Positions 1 through 6,255 are shown, counted from the stretch's first letter. The stretch: 7,338 nucleotides of DNA from Alphaproteobacteria bacterium (GCA_026400595.1 JAPLOT010000132.1:2556-9893), one strand, 5' to 3'. Notes: generated by a model not told the origin, from the sequence alone. A program made the numbers and translations.

Positions 1-1
1 A

Positions 2-325
2 GTGAACTTCCTGGGCATCGTCATGTCGATTCAGGCCAAGACCGGCGGCAACCTCTCGGAAGCGCTCAACAACCTGTCGAAGGTGCTGCGTGACCGCAAG
101 AAGCTCAAGGCCAAGATCCGCGCCGTCAGCCAGGAAGCCAAGTCCTCTGCTGCCATTATCGGCTCCTTGCCCTTCGTCATCATGGGCGCGCTGACCATTC
201 TCAATCCGACCTATCTGCTGCCGATGATCACCACGGACCTCGGCAATGTCATGCTTGTGGGGTGCGGACTCTGGATGCTCATCGGAGTCCTGGTGATGCG
301 CCAGATGATCAACTTCGAAATCTAG
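2..325 (+). CDS. tadB: TadB, Tad/Flp pilus inner-membrane platform protein (3' part only)
   Basis: This is the C-terminal 107 residues of a type II secretion system F (T2SSF) family protein; the gene enters from the left edge. The first in-frame codon is GTG, but it is almost certainly an internal valine. What is visible is the end of the T2SSF domain, with the sequence IQAKTGGNLSEALNNLS typical of TadB, then a basic stretch (RDRKKLKAKIRA). A hydrophobic segment follows at about visible residues 50-69 and another at about 83-100, ending in MRQMINFEI. In the family, TadB pairs with TadC in the inner membrane and couples the TadA ATPase to Flp pilin assembly. tadC starts 16 bases downstream, so the two are co-transcribed. 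The TadB assignment rests on the order before TadC and on the C-terminal sequence; other T2SSF proteins are less likely. Confidence 0.9.
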   Translation: MNFLGIVMSIQAKTGGNLSEALNNLSKVLRDRKKLKAKIRAVSQEAKSSAAIIGSLPFVIMGALTILNPTYLLPMITTDLGNVMLVGCGLWMLIGVLVMRQMINFEI

Positions 326-341
326 TCAGGCTGTAACGCAT

Positions 342-1316
342 ATGTTGAATTTCCTGTCCAGCCTCTTACAGATCGAGACCATGATCACCATCCTGGTGGG
401 CATGGCGGCATTCGCGACCGTCCTGACCGTGACGGCGCCCTTCCTCGAGACCGACCGCCTCAAGGCGCGCATGAAGTCGGTGGGCCAGGAACGCGACAGG
501 CTGCGCGCGGCGCAGCGGGCCCAGCTCGTGACTGGCGAGAGCGCAAAGCTTCGCGACAGGGTCAGCAAGAACTTTACCACGCAGCTGGTGGAGGGGCTCA
601 ACCTCCGCAAGATCTTCGAGGCCGATTCCTCGCGGCACCTCCTGCGGCAGGCAGGTCTGCGCAGTGAACGCCACCTGGTGACCTATCTCGCCGTGCGCTT
701 CGCCGTCCCGCTGGTGCTTGGTCTCCTCGTCTTCATCTATTCCTCCACGCTCTATGCCGACAAGGTCCCCCCTCCGATGCGCTTCGCTGCTGCCGGCATC
801 GGCATCATCTTCGGCTACTACCTGCCGTCGATCTTCCTCAAGAACCTGGTGAAGCGCCGCCAGGATTCGATCAAGCGTGCCTGGTCGGATGCGCTGGACC
901 TGATGCTGATCTGCGTTGAGTCGGGCATGTCGATCGAAATGGGCTTCCAGCGCGTCGCGCGCGAGATCGGCTCGGCGTCGGTGCCGCTGGCCGAAGAGCT
1001 GACGCTCACGGTTGCCGAGCTCTCCTATCTGCAGGATCGCCGCAAGGCCTATGACAATCTTGGCAAGCGCACCGGCCTGGCGACCGTCAAGTCGGTCGTC
1101 ACCTCGCTGATCCAGTCGGAACGCTATGGTACGCCGCTTGGCACGGCCTTGCGCGTCCTGGCCCAGGAAAACCGCGACATGCGCATGTCGGAGGCCGAGA
1201 AGAAGGCTGCCGCATTGCCGCCCAAGCTCACGGTCCCGATGATCCTGTTCTTCTTGCCCATCATCTTCGTGATCATTCTCGGGCCCTCGATCATCCGGGT
1301 GATGAACATCAACTGA
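342..1316 (+). CDS. tadC: TadC, Tad/Flp pilus inner-membrane platform protein
   Basis: A complete T2SSF-family membrane protein of 324 residues, the usual size for TadC. Hydrophobic segments lie at about residues 14-34, 115-135, 147-166 and 296-317. The T2SSF cytoplasmic domain spans about 180-295 and contains ALDLMLICVESGMSIEMGF and the conserved SLIQSERYGTPLGTALRVLA stretch. It ends in the family-typical LPPKLTVPMILFFLPIIF segment. TadC is thought to form the inner-membrane platform with TadB for Flp pilus assembly. The start at 342 leaves a 16-base gap from tadB; its Shine-Dalgarno is weak (CAGG at 327-330). An ATG at residue 14 is a less likely start because it would trim the first membrane segment. 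A strong hairpin terminator follows, so this is probably the last gene of the plus-strand tad unit. Confidence 0.93.
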   Translation: MLNFLSSLLQIETMITILVGMAAFATVLTVTAPFLETDRLKARMKSVGQERDRLRAAQRAQLVTGESAKLRDRVSKNFTTQLVEGLNLRKIFEADSSRHLLRQAGLRSERHLVTYLAVRFAVPLVLGLLVFIYSSTLYADKVPPPMRFAAAGIGIIFGYYLPSIFLKNLVKRRQDSIKRAWSDALDLMLICVESGMSIEMGFQRVAREIGSASVPLAEELTLTVAELSYLQDRRKAYDNLGKRTGLATVKSVVTSLIQSERYGTPLGTALRVLAQENRDMRMSEAEKKAAALPPKLTVPMILFFLPIIFVIILGPSIIRVMNIN

Positions 1317-1344
1317 CGCCACGGCCCACGGCAGGAAAAGAGAC

Positions 1345-1369
1345 AGGCGCGGAACCGGTTTCCGCGCCT
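1345..1369. terminator. Perfect hairpin between tadC and the convergent HicA-like gene
   Basis: AGGCGCGGAA (1345-1354) pairs perfectly with TTCCGCGCCT (1360-1369) around a five-base loop, giving a 10-bp GC-rich stem. On the plus strand it is followed by CTTGCGTTTCG, a weak T-rich tail. On the minus strand the tail is GTCTCTTTTCC, which is better. The hairpin sits in the 78-base gap between two convergent stop codons, so it can serve both directions. Termination is inferred from structure and position. Confidence 0.75.
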
Positions 1370-1394
1370 CTTGCGTTTCGGCGAAGGCGTGATG

Positions 1395-1661
1395 TCAGAT
1401 GGGATAGTCGCGGGAGGGCTCGATGCCGCAGCTTTCGATGAACTTGCGGACGTGGCTCACTTCATCTTTCGACAGTCCGTGGTCCGACCCATGAAGGCTG
1501 GCCGACTGCCCCTTCAGGGAGACGCTGAGGCGGCCATGCCCGGTATGGCCCAGCTCCGCCCCCAGTTCGCGAAAGACGGTCTCCACGTCATGCAGGTGAA
1601 CGTTGCCCGGCAGGGGATGGCTGAAGAGGCTGTGCAGGATCTTGCGGTGGCGGTGATTCAT
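1395..1661 (-). CDS. Small HicA-like hypothetical protein
   Basis: An 88-residue protein, complete, with GGAG (1670-1673) eight bases upstream of the ATG. The layout fits the small HicA-like, double-stranded-RNA-binding-like fold: an N-terminal helix (HRKILHSLFSHP), a second helix (LHDVETVFRELGAEL, 23-37), short strands (RLSVSLKG, SASLHG, 44-58), then a C-terminal helix (KDEVSHVRKFIESCGI, 65-80). This resembles alphaproteobacterial proteins often labelled HicA-family toxins; the match is from memory. Eleven of 88 residues are histidine. No hicB-like antitoxin gene is adjacent on either side, so a toxin role is doubtful and a nucleic-acid-binding role is only a guess. It lies 88 bases downstream of tadD on the same strand and could share its transcript. 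Confidence 0.75.
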   Translation of the reverse strand: MNHRHRKILHSLFSHPLPGNVHLHDVETVFRELGAELGHTGHGRLSVSLKGQSASLHGSDHGLSKDEVSHVRKFIESCGIEPSRDYPI

Positions 1662-1689
1662 GTATCTGTCTCCGTGGGTGACAGATGCA
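1661..1689 (-). promoter_or_regulatory. Inverted repeat over the ribosome-binding site of the HicA-like gene
   Basis: On the plus strand ATCTGTC (1664-1670) and GACAGAT (1680-1686) form a perfect 7-bp inverted repeat with a nine-base spacer. After one mismatch (1663/1687), two more pairs extend it to 1661/1689. Read on the minus strand, the GGAG Shine-Dalgarno (1673-1670) falls in the loop and at the edge of the stem, and the far end reaches the A of the start codon. It could be an mRNA hairpin that limits translation, or an operator. Neither is shown. Confidence 0.4.
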
Positions 1690-1749
1690 ATCTATGCGCG
1701 GCCCAGGTGATGCGACTTGACGCCGATCAAATGGCCTGCGGCCGGCCGG

Positions 1750-2535
1750 TCAGCCTTCCTGAAGCTGCTGCCACGTGTTGGGTTGCGACAGCATCGTCTT
1801 GAGATAGGCCATGTTGGCCTCGACCTGCTGCGGTGGAAGATCCTTGCTGGCGATGGCGCTGGCCTCCTCGAAGCGGCCCTGCAGGCCGACGACCAGCGCA
1901 AGGTTCTGCCGGATGCGCGGCTCGCTGGCCGCCTTCGGCAGGGCGTCGGCCATGCGCAAGGTCTTTTCCGCCTCCTTGAGGTCGCCCTGGAGCGCAAAGG
2001 ACATGCCCAGATTGTTGAGAACGATCAGATTGTCGGGCTCGATGGTGAGGGCCTGCTGGTAGGCGGTTCGCGCCTTGTCATAGATGCCCTGCTGATCATA
2101 GGCCGAGCCCAGGGCGGAATAGCTCCGCCAGTCCTTGTTGTTCAACATGGTCGCGGTCTCGAGCACCACGACGGCCTCGTTGGACCTGCCCGAGGCCAGC
2201 AGCTTCTTGCCGTAGAGGGCCGCGACCTGGGGATTGTCGGGATGGGATTTGTTCAGGACCGACAGGACCTCCAGCTGCTTCTGGGTCTGCCCGATGCTGT
2301 CCAGGGCATTGGCATAGGCCATGCCCTTCTTCAGGTTCTTCGGATCCGACTGCCATTTCTTGGCCAGTTCGGTGGCCTGTTCATAGCTGGCCGGCACCGT
2401 CGAAGCGGTGGTCATTGAATCGATGTTGCCGAGGCCGGCTGACTTCTGCTGGCATCCTGCCAGCGCCGTCGCGGCCACCATCACCAGGATTGCCGCCGGC
2501 CGCCTGATGTTCGGCCGGGAAGCTTTGGATTGCAT
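1750..2535 (-). CDS. tadD: TadD-type TPR lipoprotein of the Tad pilus system
   Basis: A 261-residue protein with a lipoprotein signal peptide: basic start (RPNIRRP), hydrophobic core (AAILVMVAATA) and lipobox LAGC at 25-28. The mature protein would begin at Cys28 and be lipid-anchored. Tetratricopeptide repeats cover about residues 68-235, with the clearest units at 135-168 (SYSALGSAYDQQGIYDKARTAY region) and 169-202 (LNNLGMSFALQGDLKEAEKTL region). Length, lipobox and TPR layout fit TadD, a pilotin-like factor thought to help the secretin or Tad complex assemble. The start has GGAG (2544-2547) with an eight-base spacer. It points toward tadC from the opposite strand, so it has its own promoter in the divergent region 2536-2652. 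A generic TPR lipoprotein is the alternative, but proximity to tadBC favours TadD. Confidence 0.88.
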   Translation of the reverse strand: MQSKASRPNIRRPAAILVMVAATALAGCQQKSAGLGNIDSMTTASTVPASYEQATELAKKWQSDPKNLKKGMAYANALDSIGQTQKQLEVLSVLNKSHPDNPQVAALYGKKLLASGRSNEAVVVLETATMLNNKDWRSYSALGSAYDQQGIYDKARTAYQQALTIEPDNLIVLNNLGMSFALQGDLKEAEKTLRMADALPKAASEPRIRQNLALVVGLQGRFEEASAIASKDLPPQQVEANMAYLKTMLSQPNTWQQLQEG

Positions 2536-2652
2536 CGACTCTGCTCCGAATTCACGTCTCGAATCCGGATCATGGGCGGCAACTGGTCAATAAACGCTTA
2601 ACCATGATCGTCAATCAACGTTAAGAAAGGGAACAATCAGCTGGAGCGATTC
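2536..2652. promoter_or_regulatory. Divergent intergenic region between tadD and the aminopeptidase
   Basis: This 117-base region must hold the start signals for both divergent genes. The stretch 2581-2640 is about 38 percent GC, far below the surrounding coding DNA. Two tandem similar units occur: GTCAATAAACGCTTAA (2586-2601) and GTCAATCAACGTTAA (2610-2624), starting 24 bases apart. Each resembles a CtrA box: TCAA-N7-TTAACC (2587-2603) and TCAA-N6-TTAA (2611-2624). The first contains TTAACCAT (2598-2605), a typical CtrA half site. Shine-Dalgarno sequences lie at both ends: GGAG for tadD (minus strand, 2547-2544) and GGAG at 2643-2646 for the aminopeptidase. No convincing sigma-70 -35/-10 pair was seen. 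Confidence 0.55.
2587..2624 (+). repeat. Tandem near-direct repeat, two CtrA-like boxes
   Basis: Two copies of the pattern TCAA-spacer-AACG-TTAA lie head to tail. They differ by one substitution and a one-base indel (spacer N7 in the first, N6 in the second). The known CtrA consensus is TTAA-N7-TTAA; both copies have TCAA in place of the first half. A tandem pair with a 24-base step places both on similar helix faces, as expected for cooperative regulator binding. Assignment to CtrA is inference from the motif. Confidence 0.45.
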
Positions 2653-4032
2653 ATGCAGGACCCAAAAGCCCTCCTTCTGGCCGCCGGCGCGGCCGGCCGC
2701 AGCATTCCCATCACCGTGATCGCGGCGTCGGAGTGGCCGCAATTCAAGGCGGGACTGGACCGCCGCGCCGCCGCCTGGGCCGCGGCACAGGGCTTTGCGG
2801 CCGACCCGGGACGCGAGCTTGCCATTCCGTCTGTCGATGGGTCGGTCAGCCGCGTGCTGGCTGGGGCCACGCCGGAGCAGCCCTTTGCGCTCGGCCGGCT
2901 GGCGCGCATCCTGCCCGCCGGAACCTACCGGCTCGAGGGCGCGGTGGGGGATGCACGGCTGGCGGCCCTGGCCTGGTGCCTCGAGGCCTACAGCTTCGAT
3001 GCCTACCGCAAGCGCAAGCCGGCGGCAGCCCGGCTGGTCTGTCCGGCCAAGGTCGACCGGGCCGAGGTCCTGCGGAGCGCCGCCGCCATCTTCATGGTGC
3101 GCGACATGGTGAACACCCCGGCCTCCGACATGGGGCCGGACCAGCTCGAGGCCGCGGCGCGTGCGGTGGCAAGAGCGCATCGCGCCAGGCTCCGCGTGGT
3201 GAAGGGCCGGGCCCTAGAACGGGGATTTCCCATGGTGCATCACGTCGGCAAGGCCAGCCCGCGGGCGCCGCGCCTGATCGACTTCTCCTGGGGCCGTCCG
3301 CGGGCGCCGAAGGTGACACTGGTCGGCAAGGGTGTGTGTTTCGACACTGGCGGGCTGGACATCAAGCCCTCCTCAGGCATGCTGCTGATGAAGAAGGACA
3401 TGGGCGGCGCCGCCAATGTTCTTGGCCTCGCCCAGATGATCATGGCGGCGAAACTTCCGGTCCGCCTGCGGGTATTGATTCCGGCGGTGGAGAATTCCAT
3501 CGCCGGCAACGCCTTTCGTCCGGGCGATGTCTGGCGGAGCCGCAAGGGGCTCACGGTCGAGATCGGCAACACCGACGCCGAGGGCAGGCTGATCCTCGGC
3601 GATGCGCTGGCCCTGGCCGACGAGGAAAAACCCGATCTCCTCGTCGACATGGCAACCCTCACCGGTGCAGCGCGGGTGGCGCTGGGGCCGGACATTCCAC
3701 CCTTCTACACCGATGACGACGTCACGGCCGAAGCCCTCGGCAAGGCAGCGGTGGCCGAAAACGATCCATTGTGGCGCATGCCCTTCTGGCAGCCCTACAA
3801 CCGGCTCTTCGAGTCGGCCATCGCCGACCTCAACAACGCCGGCGAGTCCGGATATGCGGGGTCGATCACGGCGGCGCTTTTCCTCCGGCGCTTTGTCGAG
3901 CGGGCGCGGACTTACATTCACTTCGACATCTTCGCCTGGACCCCGCAGGCCCGGCCCGGAAGCCCGCGCGGCGGCGAGGCCCAGGGAATCCGTGCGCTCT
4001 TCGCGCTGATCCGGAACCGGTACGGAAAGTAG
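2653..4032 (+). CDS. M17 leucyl aminopeptidase family protein
   Basis: A 459-residue cytosolic metallopeptidase that removes N-terminal residues from peptides. The C-terminal catalytic domain starts near residue 145. Compared with E. coli PepA, every key residue is present at the same spacing: metal ligands Lys226, Asp231 (GKGVCFDTGG), Asp249 (MKKDMGG), Asp308 and Glu310 (NTDAEGR), and catalytic Lys238 (DIKPSSG) and Arg312. The family signature NTDAEGRL is intact at 306-313. The N-terminal domain is shorter than in PepA (459 versus about 503 residues), as in the second aminopeptidase subfamily common in alphaproteobacteria. GGAG at 2643-2646 is six bases before the ATG. There is no signal peptide. 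It begins a plus-strand group with marR and the NlpC/P60 gene, suggesting a link to peptide turnover. The exact substrate cannot be told from sequence. Confidence 0.93.
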   Translation: MQDPKALLLAAGAAGRSIPITVIAASEWPQFKAGLDRRAAAWAAAQGFAADPGRELAIPSVDGSVSRVLAGATPEQPFALGRLARILPAGTYRLEGAVGDARLAALAWCLEAYSFDAYRKRKPAAARLVCPAKVDRAEVLRSAAAIFMVRDMVNTPASDMGPDQLEAAARAVARAHRARLRVVKGRALERGFPMVHHVGKASPRAPRLIDFSWGRPRAPKVTLVGKGVCFDTGGLDIKPSSGMLLMKKDMGGAANVLGLAQMIMAAKLPVRLRVLIPAVENSIAGNAFRPGDVWRSRKGLTVEIGNTDAEGRLILGDALALADEEKPDLLVDMATLTGAARVALGPDIPPFYTDDDVTAEALGKAAVAENDPLWRMPFWQPYNRLFESAIADLNNAGESGYAGSITAALFLRRFVERARTYIHFDIFAWTPQARPGSPRGGEAQGIRALFALIRNRYGK

Positions 4033-4033
4033 C

Positions 4034-4059
4034 TTGCGCCAGGACAGGTTTTGCGCAAA
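4034..4059. promoter_or_regulatory. Inverted repeat / palindrome upstream of marR, candidate operator
   Basis: In the 69-base gap before marR there is a perfect 10-bp palindrome TTTGCGCAAA (4050-4059). The half-site TTGCGC also occurs at 4034-4039, exactly 17 bases before its second copy at 4051-4056, and can pair with GCGCAA (4053-4058) as a 6-bp stem. MarR-family dimers bind short palindromes close to their own genes, so an autoregulatory operator is plausible. As a terminator for the aminopeptidase it is poor: the loop is long and there is no T tract. Confidence 0.4.
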
Positions 4060-4088
4060 TCTGATACGGACCCGTAACAATCCGTTGC

Positions 4089-4093
4089 GGAGG
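4089..4093 (+). promoter_or_regulatory. Shine-Dalgarno sequence of marR
   Basis: GGAGG lies eight bases before the ATG at 4102. It is the strongest ribosome-binding site in the window and fixes the start of this short regulator. Confidence 0.7.
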
Positions 4094-4101
4094 CGTGTTT
4101 C

Positions 4102-4446
4102 ATGTCGGTGGACCTCAATACGGCGCAAGCGCTGAAACTCTGGCACGACGTCGCCCTGGCCCTGGTGCAGGACGATGAGCCTGACCTCTCGCTGCGCCAG
4201 GTCTCGATCCTGCTCACCATCTATCTCGAGGCCCCGCCCCACACCGTGCGCGATCTCGCGCGCAAGCTGGGCGTCTCGAAGCCGGTCATCACACGGGCGC
4301 TGGACAGCTTGGGCAAGATCGAGCTGGTGTCGCGCCGCCGCGACGAGAAGGACCGCCGCAATGTGCTGATCCAGCGCACCGTGAAGGGCGCGCTGTACCT
4401 GGAGAGGCTCGCCGACACGATTGGCAATCTCTCGCGAAAGCTCTAG
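4102..4446 (+). CDS. Short MarR-family transcriptional regulator
   Basis: A 114-residue winged helix-turn-helix protein. The MarR core is clear: helix LRQVSILLTIYLEAP (31-45), helix-turn-helix TVRDLARKLGVSKPVITRAL (48-67), and the wing SRRRDEKDRRNVLIQRT (77-93) with the DxxDRR pattern of the family. At 114 residues it is shorter than the usual 140-160, with brief N- and C-terminal dimerisation helices. The strong Shine-Dalgarno supports the start. It ends 11 bases before the NlpC/P60 gene, so these two are one transcript, perhaps including the aminopeptidase 69 bases upstream. The TTTGCGCAAA palindrome just upstream suggests autoregulation. The ligand and targets cannot be read from the sequence. 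Confidence 0.9.
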   Translation: MSVDLNTAQALKLWHDVALALVQDDEPDLSLRQVSILLTIYLEAPPHTVRDLARKLGVSKPVITRALDSLGKIELVSRRRDEKDRRNVLIQRTVKGALYLERLADTIGNLSRKL

Positions 4447-4457
4447 ACGCGGGAGTC

Positions 4458-5303
4458 ATGACAAAGCTCGATTCCCGCCTTCATGCCTTTCGCGCGGATC
4501 TGGCCGACAGCCGCCTGGCCGGCCGTGTCGCGGCTACGCGCTATGCGGAAGGCCGCGTCATGCAGGTGGCAACGCCTCTGGTGACGGTTCACAGGTCGCC
4601 GTCGTCGGACGCCATGCAGATCACCCAGGCGCTGATGGGCGAGCGCCTGCATGTCTTCGACGAGCAGGAAGGATGGGCCTGGGTTCAGCTCGAGGCCGAT
4701 TGTTACGTCGGCTATGTGTCGGCCAATGCGCTCAGCCCGGCGCTGACCGAGGCCACGCATCGCGTTGCCGTTCCTGCGACCTTCCTCTATCCGGCTGCGA
4801 ACCTGAAGACCCAGCCGGCCATCGCCGTCACGCTCAACGCCAGGCTTTGTGCGACAGGCATGGAGGGCAAGTTCCTGAAGCTTGCCGATGGCCATTTCGT
4901 CTACGCTGATCACGTGATGCCGTCGGGGGCCTTCGAGGATGATTTCGTCGGCGTGGCCGGACGCTTCCGCCATGTGCCTTACTACTGGGGCGGAAAGTCC
5001 ATGCAGGGTCTCGACTGTTCCGGCCTGGTGCAGCTTGCGCTCGAGGCCTGCGGCATGGCCTGCCCGCGCGACTCGGACATGCAGGAGCAGGGCCTCGGCA
5101 CGGCGCTGCAGATCAACGATCTCGACGGATTGCGGCGCGGCGACCTGGTCTTCTGGAACGGCCATGTCGGCATCATGACCGACAGCTCAACGCTGCTCCA
5201 TGCAAATGGCCATCACATGATGGTCGTGGCCGAGCCCTTGCGCGAGGCCGTCGACCGCATTGCAAGGCAGCATGGCCAGATCACCAGCCTGAAGCGGCTC
5301 TGA
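4458..5303 (+). CDS. NlpC/P60 (C40) family peptidase with SH3-like domains
   Basis: A 281-residue cysteine peptidase of the kind that cuts D-Glu-diamino-acid bonds in peptidoglycan peptides. Two SH3-like regions come first (about 36-95, with EGWAWVQL and CYVGYVSANAL; and about 100-153). The NlpC/P60 domain follows at about 163-281. The catalytic residues are visible: Cys187 in GLDCSGLVQLAL, His236 in NGHVGIM, and His248 in LLHANGH, with the Cys-His-His spacing of Spr-like enzymes. There is no signal peptide or lipobox, so it probably acts in the cytoplasm, perhaps on recycled or imported muropeptides. The start is 11 bases after marR; GGAG (4452-4455) is unusually close to the ATG (two bases), but the N-terminal KLDSRLHAFRADLAD looks conserved in this family. 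Its stop is two bases from the convergent ghrA stop. Confidence 0.93.
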   Translation: MTKLDSRLHAFRADLADSRLAGRVAATRYAEGRVMQVATPLVTVHRSPSSDAMQITQALMGERLHVFDEQEGWAWVQLEADCYVGYVSANALSPALTEATHRVAVPATFLYPAANLKTQPAIAVTLNARLCATGMEGKFLKLADGHFVYADHVMPSGAFEDDFVGVAGRFRHVPYYWGGKSMQGLDCSGLVQLALEACGMACPRDSDMQEQGLGTALQINDLDGLRRGDLVFWNGHVGIMTDSSTLLHANGHHMMVVAEPLREAVDRIARQHGQITSLKRL

Positions 5304-5305
5304 AG

Positions 5306-6253
5306 TCAGTAGCCCCGCGCCATGTCGACCAGATTGTCCAGCGGCTTGCCCGATTGATGCCGCTCGATCTGCCGGGCCACATAGGCGCAGATCACTTCCG
5401 GGTCCGAGTCGGCCGCGCAGTGCGGCGTGATGGTGACCTTCGGGTGGGTCCACAGGGGACTGTCCGGCGGCAGGGGCTCCACCGCAAAGACATCCAGCGT
5501 CGCGGCGTGAAGCGCGCCACTGTCGAGGGCGGCTAGGACATCCTCCGCCACCTGCTGCCGTCCGCGTCCGGCATTGATCACGATGGGCGCGCCGAAAGGC
5601 CCCTTGCGCGACAGCTTCCCGATCGTCTCGCGGTTGATGATACCGTCGGTCTCGGGCGTCGCCGGAAGCAGCGAGACGAGGATGTCGGTCCGCCGCAGGA
5701 AGGAGTCGAACTCCGCCTGGCCGGCATAGCAGTGAACGCCGGGAATGTGCTTGCGCGTGCGGCTCCAGCCGGCCACCTTGAAGCCGAGGTCGCGCAGGCG
5801 TTCGGCCGAGTCCTGGCCCATGACGCCCAGGCCCATGATGCCGACCGCGAGATCCGAGGCCGCATGGGTGGGGAAGGAATCCCAGACCTTCCTGCGCTGG
5901 TTCTCGTCGAGGCGCCGCTGCTGGCGATGATGCATCAGCACATGCAGCACGATGTACTCGGTCATGCGCCCGGTGAGATCCGGTTCGTTGACCCGCACGA
6001 TCGGAATGCCGGGCGGCAGGGTCGGGTCCTTCAGGATCGCGTCGACGCCTGCTCCCAGCGAGAAGATCACCTTCAGATTGGGAAGGCCCTTGAGCACATT
6101 GGCGGGCGGCAGCCAGGCTGCGGCATAGTCGATGTCCGCGACATCTCCCATCTGGTCCGGCCAGCTGCGCACGTCGAGCCGCGGCGCCACCTTGCGCATG
6201 GCCGAGGTCCAGACCTCGACGGGCCAGGTCGGCAGAATGAAGAGGAATGCCAT
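5306..6253 (-). CDS. ghrA: Glyoxylate/hydroxypyruvate reductase A
   Basis: A 315-residue D-2-hydroxyacid dehydrogenase, the same size as E. coli GhrA, which reduces glyoxylate to glycolate and hydroxypyruvate to glycerate in the cytoplasm. The dinucleotide-binding motif is GLGVMG (141-146). The second strand is followed by SRTRK (164-168) rather than an acidic residue, which favours NADPH. The catalytic set is complete: Arg230 (INAGRG), Glu259 (DVFAVEP) and His278 (ITPHCAA). The substrate loop SLGAGVD lies at 65-71. The start is two bases after the stop of the transporter gene, with GGTGAG (6268-6263) nine bases upstream and inside that gene, so the two are translationally close and co-transcribed. 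The actual substrate may differ from glyoxylate; this family includes other 2-ketoacid reductases. Confidence 0.92.
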   Translation of the reverse strand: MAFLFILPTWPVEVWTSAMRKVAPRLDVRSWPDQMGDVADIDYAAAWLPPANVLKGLPNLKVIFSLGAGVDAILKDPTLPPGIPIVRVNEPDLTGRMTEYIVLHVLMHHRQQRRLDENQRRKVWDSFPTHAASDLAVGIMGLGVMGQDSAERLRDLGFKVAGWSRTRKHIPGVHCYAGQAEFDSFLRRTDILVSLLPATPETDGIINRETIGKLSRKGPFGAPIVINAGRGRQQVAEDVLAALDSGALHAATLDVFAVEPLPPDSPLWTHPKVTITPHCAADSDPEVICAYVARQIERHQSGKPLDNLVDMARGY

Positions 6254-6255
6254 GT

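Noticed and set aside
366..1322. Long minus-strand open frame of 318 codons opposite tadC
   Set aside because: It mirrors tadC, is rich in Arg, His, Asp and Gln with no domain or hydrophobic pattern, and arises from GC-rich third positions of the true gene.
1734..1749. GGCC-rich hairpin just after the tadD stop as a terminator
   Set aside because: The best stem is only four bases (GGCC with a three-base loop), and it lacks a T tract on the minus strand; too weak to call.
1717..2418. Plus-strand open frame of 233 codons opposite tadD
   Set aside because: The minus-strand frame has a lipobox, TPRs and a good Shine-Dalgarno; this one shows no family features.
2733..3716. Second plus-strand open frame of 327 codons inside the aminopeptidase gene
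   Set aside because: It is a frame shadow, dominated by Gly, Arg, Ala and Pro, while the other frame carries the intact M17 motifs.
4066..4085. ACGGA / TCCGT inverted repeat before marR
   Set aside because: Five-base arms with a ten-base spacer are expected by chance in a region of this size.
3373..4242. Minus-strand open frame of 289 codons across the aminopeptidase and marR
   Set aside because: It overlaps two well-supported genes including catalytic motifs, and its product has no recognisable domain.
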